Positions 42,289 to 45,517 of a DNA stretch of 45,517 nt are shown here, piece after piece; the stretch's first letter is position 1, and the number at the start of each line of letters is the position of its first letter. Position numbers and translations under genes: made by a program. The notes below the pieces were generated by a model. That model worked only from the letters and a program-made list of their open reading frames with translations, did no database searches and was not told where the DNA came from. The DNA comes from Paenibacillus sp. 598K (lineage in GTDB: Bacteria; Bacillota; Bacilli; Paenibacillales; Paenibacillaceae), in contig NZ_BFBX01000011.1 in NCBI RefSeq assembly GCF_003851045.1, positions 130,483 through 175,999 of the forward strand. Direction: 5' to 3'.

Positions 42289-43839
42289 ATGACCACCGAA
42301 TTGCAGCATGTCATCGCTTTGGCCAGACAATATAATCTGATCCCGATCGCCCGGCATGCGCTGGCCGACACGGAGACGCCGATCCGGCTGTTCCAGCACT
42401 TCAGCCAGGAGCGCCATGCATTCCTGCTCGAGAGTGTGGAGGGCGGCGTGAAGTGGGCGCGCTACTCATACATCGGCACCGACCCGTTCATGCTGATCTC
42501 TGGCAAAAACGGCGAGATGACGATCGAGGACAGACACGGCAAGCAGTCCAGCAAGGAGCGGCCGCTGGAGCTGCTGAAGGCCCGACTGCGCGGCTACCGC
42601 AGCCCGCAGATGGCGGGCTTGCCTTCCTTCACCGGCGGCGCCATCGGATTTTTCGGGTACGACCTGTTGCAATATTACGAGAAGCTGCCGGCGCATCGGA
42701 TCGACGACTTGCAGATGAACGATCTGCAATTTATGTTCTGCGACCAGATCGTCGTCTTCGACCACTTCAAGCAGCAGATCCAGGTCATTGGCAATGTCCA
42801 TATCCCCGAGGGGGCGACGGATGCCGAGATTACCGAAGCGTATGAAGCGACGCTCTCCCGCATCGATGCGGCAATCTCGCGGCTGCAGCAGCCGCTGGCC
42901 GTGCCGATGCTGGCGGGCGGGGAGCTGCTCTCCGATCCCGATCTCGGCGAGGTCCAGTCCAATGTGACGAAGGAGCAGTTCATCGGCAACGTCGAGCAGG
43001 CCAAGGAATATATTCGCGCCGGCGACATCTTCCAGGTCGTGCTGTCGCAACGGTTCAGCATCGAGACCGCCGTCGACCCGCTGCATGTGTATCGCGTGCT
43101 GCGGACGATGAACCCGTCGCCGTACATGTATTATCTGAAGATGGACGAAGAGATCATCGTCGGCACCTCGCCCGAGGCGCTGGTCAAGGTCGACGGCGGC
43201 CGCGTCGAGACGCGCCCGATCGCCGGCACCCGGCCGCGCGGCAAGACCGACGAGGAGGATCAGGCGCTCGAGCGGGAGCTGCTCGCCGACGAGAAGGAGC
43301 GTGCCGAGCATCTGATGCTGGTCGATCTGGGGCGCAACGATATCGGCCGCGTCGCCGAGTTCGGCTCGGTCCACTGCGACGCCTACATGGAGATCGAGCG
43401 CTACTCGCATGTCATGCATATCGTCTCCAATGTGTCGGGCAAGCTGCGCGAGGACAAGGATTTCTTCGACGCCTTCGTCTCCTGTATGCCGGCGGGCACC
43501 GTGTCGGGCGCGCCGAAGCTGCGGGCGATGGAAATCATCGCAGAGCTGGAGAACGAAGCGCGCGGCGCGTACGCCGGGGCGATCGGCTATCTCGGCTTCG
43601 GCGGCAGTCTCAATACATGCATCACGATCCGGACGATCATCTTCAAGCATGGCAAGGCTTATGTCCAGGCGGGAGCCGGCATCGTCTGGGACTCCGTACC
43701 TGAGAAGGAATACGAGGAAACGGTCAACAAGGCAAAGGCGATGCTGAAGGCGATCCGGGCGGCGGAAGCAATGTTCCCGGCTCACGCGCGCAACGCAGCC
43801 GCGATTGCGGTCAATTCCGATTACTATATTCAAGCTTAA
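42289..43839 (+). CDS. trpE: Anthranilate synthase component I
   Basis: 516 residues. It makes anthranilate from chorismate with ammonia delivered by the glutaminase subunit. The tryptophan feedback site LLESVEGG is at about residue 45. Chorismate-domain motifs: GDIFQVVLSQRF, PSPYMYYLK, RPIAGTRPRG, DLGRNDIGRV, MPAGTVSGAPK and GAIGYLGF. ATG 42289 after GAAGGAAGGG. No trpG lies between trpE and trpD, as in Bacillus, where PabA serves both pathways. Confidence 0.97.
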   Translation: MTTELQHVIALARQYNLIPIARHALADTETPIRLFQHFSQERHAFLLESVEGGVKWARYSYIGTDPFMLISGKNGEMTIEDRHGKQSSKERPLELLKARLRGYRSPQMAGLPSFTGGAIGFFGYDLLQYYEKLPAHRIDDLQMNDLQFMFCDQIVVFDHFKQQIQVIGNVHIPEGATDAEITEAYEATLSRIDAAISRLQQPLAVPMLAGGELLSDPDLGEVQSNVTKEQFIGNVEQAKEYIRAGDIFQVVLSQRFSIETAVDPLHVYRVLRTMNPSPYMYYLKMDEEIIVGTSPEALVKVDGGRVETRPIAGTRPRGKTDEEDQALERELLADEKERAEHLMLVDLGRNDIGRVAEFGSVHCDAYMEIERYSHVMHIVSNVSGKLREDKDFFDAFVSCMPAGTVSGAPKLRAMEIIAELENEARGAYAGAIGYLGFGGSLNTCITIRTIIFKHGKAYVQAGAGIVWDSVPEKEYEETVNKAKAMLKAIRAAEAMFPAHARNAAAIAVNSDYYIQA

Positions 43840-43851
43840 GGGGGAATGGCG

Positions 43852-44898
43852 ATGACGACGCAAACGATGACGATGCAGCTGGCGCTGTCGCGACTGATCG
43901 AAGGCAAGGATCTGACGCGCACCGAGGCGGCGGCGACGATGGACATCATCATGAGCGGCGAGGCGACGCCGGCCCAGATCGCCGGGGTCGTCACCGCGCT
44001 GCGAATGAAGGGCGAGACGATCGACGAGATCACTGGCTTCGCCGAGGTGATGCGCAGCCGCTCCAACCGGGTACAGACGGAGCAGACCGGCTTGCTCGAC
44101 ACCTGCGGGACAGGAGGCTCGGGCATCCATAAGTTCAATATCTCGACTGCCTCGGCGATCATCGCTTCGGCTGCGGGCGTGCGTGTCGCCAAGCACGGCA
44201 ACCGCGCGATGTCCGGCAAGGCTGGCAGCGCCGACGTGCTGGAGGCGCTGGGCGTTAACATCGCGCTGACCGCCGAGCAGGCGGGGGCTTGTCTGGAGCA
44301 GATTGGCATCTGCTTTATGTTCGCCCAACTGTTCCACCCGTCGATGCGGCATGCGGCTGTGCCGCGCCGGGAGCTGGGGGTGCGGACGATCTTCAATATG
44401 CTCGGCCCGCTCACCAATCCGGCAGGGGCCGACCGCCAGTTGCTCGGCATCTACGATCGCTCGCGGACCGAGACGGTAGCCGGCGTGCTCGGTCGACTCG
44501 GCCTGCAGCGTGCGATGGTCGTCAGCAGCCATGACGGGCTGGACGAGATCAGTATCTCGGCGCCGACTCAGATCTCCGAGCTGAAGGATGGACAGCTGCG
44601 CACCTACGATATTACGCCGGAGGAGTTGGGCTTGCGCAGTTATCCACTGGGCGAGGTGCTCGGCGGCGACGCGCAGACCAATGCGGCCTTGATCCGCCAG
44701 GTGCTGAGCGGTCAGGAGCAGGGCGCCTATCGGGCGATCGTAGCGGCCAACGCCGGCGCCTGCATCTATGTAGGCGGCGTCGCAGGCACCTTGCAGGAGG
44801 GCATTCATCTCGCGATGCGGATGCTGGACAACGGCAGCGCAGCCGCTAAGCTGGAGCAATTGATACAGATGACAGGAGAGTGCGCGCATGTTTCTTGA
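43852..44898 (+). CDS. trpD: Anthranilate phosphoribosyltransferase
   Basis: 348 residues. It joins anthranilate to PRPP. DTCGTGGSG binds the diphosphate; KHGNRAMSGKAGSAD and HPSMRHAAVPRRELGVRTIFNMLGPL in two parts complete the pattern. The ATG at 43852 has AAGGGGGA with good spacing; the ATG at 43846 touches that site. It overlaps trpC by 11 bases. Confidence 0.97.
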   Translation: MTTQTMTMQLALSRLIEGKDLTRTEAAATMDIIMSGEATPAQIAGVVTALRMKGETIDEITGFAEVMRSRSNRVQTEQTGLLDTCGTGGSGIHKFNISTASAIIASAAGVRVAKHGNRAMSGKAGSADVLEALGVNIALTAEQAGACLEQIGICFMFAQLFHPSMRHAAVPRRELGVRTIFNMLGPLTNPAGADRQLLGIYDRSRTETVAGVLGRLGLQRAMVVSSHDGLDEISISAPTQISELKDGQLRTYDITPEELGLRSYPLGEVLGGDAQTNAALIRQVLSGQEQGAYRAIVAANAGACIYVGGVAGTLQEGIHLAMRMLDNGSAAAKLEQLIQMTGECAHVS

Positions 44899-45517
44899 TA
44901 CGATCGTAGCCGCCAAGCGGCGTGAAGTGGATACGCTCAGCGAGCAGTTCGTGCTGAGCGAGGTTGAACGGCGGGTCGCGGCGATGGAGCCGTGCCGAGG
45001 CTTCGAACGGGCGCTGACAACGGGGCGGCAGCGCTCGCTCGGACTGATCGCCGAGGTGAAGAAGGCTTCGCCGTCCAAGGGCTTGATCCGGGCAGACTTC
45101 GAGCCGGTTGCGCTGGCTCGGACCTATGAGGCGGCAGGGGCGGACTGTATCTCGGTGCTGACCGATGTCGAGTTTTTCCAGGGCTCGCCGGATTATCTCA
45201 CCGCAGTCAGTGAGGCGGTGCGGGTACCGCTGCTGCGCAAGGACTTCATCATCGATGAGCGCCAGATCTACGAGGCGCGGACGATGGGCGCCGATGCGAT
45301 CCTGCTGATCGCGGCGATCCTGACCGCGCAGCAGTTGGAGAGCTACGACAAGCTGGCTCGCAGTCTCGGCATGGATGTGCTGGTCGAGGTGCATGACGAG
45401 CAGGAGCTGGCGATGGTGCTCGAGGTCGGACGCTCGACGCTGATCGGCGTCAACAACCGCGATCTGCGCAGCTTCGTCACCGATCTCAAGACGACCGAGC
45501 GTCTCATCGGCATGATG
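44888..45517 (+). CDS. trpC: Indole-3-glycerol phosphate synthase, 3' end beyond the window
   Basis: 210 codons visible with no stop. Barrel enzyme closing the indole ring. Motifs: LIAEVKKASPSKGLI (catalytic Lys), ISVLTDVEFFQGSPDYL, PLLRKDFIIDERQIYEAR, GADAILLIAAIL, LVEVHDEQEL and IGVNNRDLRSF. ATG 44888 lies inside the end of trpD with GACAGGAGAG upstream. Confidence 0.96.
   Translation, partial: MFLDTIVAAKRREVDTLSEQFVLSEVERRVAAMEPCRGFERALTTGRQRSLGLIAEVKKASPSKGLIRADFEPVALARTYEAAGADCISVLTDVEFFQGSPDYLTAVSEAVRVPLLRKDFIIDERQIYEARTMGADAILLIAAILTAQQLESYDKLARSLGMDVLVEVHDEQELAMVLEVGRSTLIGVNNRDLRSFVTDLKTTERLIGMM

Noticed and set aside
42466..45078. 870-codon open frame on the minus strand opposite trpE, trpD and trpC
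   Set aside because: It lies entirely antisense to three certain genes. GC-rich third positions keep the opposite frame open. The product is Arg/His/Asp-rich and of no family, with no ribosome site.

Overview
The window reads as chromosome of a moderately GC-rich, endospore-forming Firmicute, most likely Paenibacillus or a close relative (Cohnella-like). Three things point there: sporulation and germination genes (spoIVA, spoVIF-like, ypeB, prsW, YIEGIA and its capping subunit); gene order matching the Bacillus subtilis resCDE / serA / ypbD-ypbH-gudB / prsW-ypeB-ypfA-ypfB-cmk-ypfD / yphA-yphB-der-plsY-gpsA-yphE-yphF-spoIVA-hbs-mtrB-hepS-menG-hepT-ndk-cheR-aroFBH-trpEDC segment; and strong AGGAGG-type ribosome sites with frequent GTG/TTG starts. 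No insertion sequence, prophage, CRISPR array or rRNA was seen. The one clear tRNA is tRNA-Pro(GGG).

Layout. 1-2660: end of resC (cytochrome c biogenesis) and the resD-resE two-component pair, closed by a terminator. 2661-6172: an accessory two-gene operon of cytoplasmic GH43 glycosidases, preceded by a possible operator. 6202-8391: serA (minus strand) with a structured leader, divergent from a rhodanese gene. 8405-13341: small membrane and exported proteins, a CPBP protease, a YpbG-like phosphoesterase, a lipoprotein polysaccharide deacetylase and a MecA-type adaptor. 13465-18305: glutamate dehydrogenase, PrsW, a 51-residue Cys-rich protein where sleB would be expected, YpeB, a PilZ protein and a YpfB-like protein. 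18389-25926: cmk, plsC, a four-S1-domain protein, yphA/YIEGIA/capping subunit, der, plsY and gpsA. 26040-31105: a SpoVIF-like protein, a YphE-like protein, a ferredoxin / nucleotidyltransferase / ferredoxin cluster, a YphF-like lipoprotein, spoIVA and hbs.

31147-31850 is the oddest stretch. A promoter-driven leader carries an exact 30-bp direct repeat flanking an inverted arm, so that two hairpins compete. It ends at tRNA-Pro(GGG), followed by mtrB (TRAP). 31928-38808: an unknown exported protein, then hepS-menG-mqnP-ubiX-mqnA-hepT. This run joins the two-part heptaprenyl diphosphate synthase to futalosine-pathway menaquinone enzymes; ndk and cheR follow. 38868-45517: a 55-residue protein, then the aroC-aroB-aroH / trpE-trpD-trpC supraoperon. 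The trp promoter overlaps the aroH stop codon, and the trp leader has a clear (G/U)AG-repeat TRAP site and a terminator. The regulator (mtrB) and its main target therefore both lie in the window, about 10 kb apart. Chorismate made by AroC feeds AroH, TrpE and MqnA, all encoded here.

Promoter and hairpin calls were made by eye and no folding or database search was run. Family assignments come from motif recognition and gene order.
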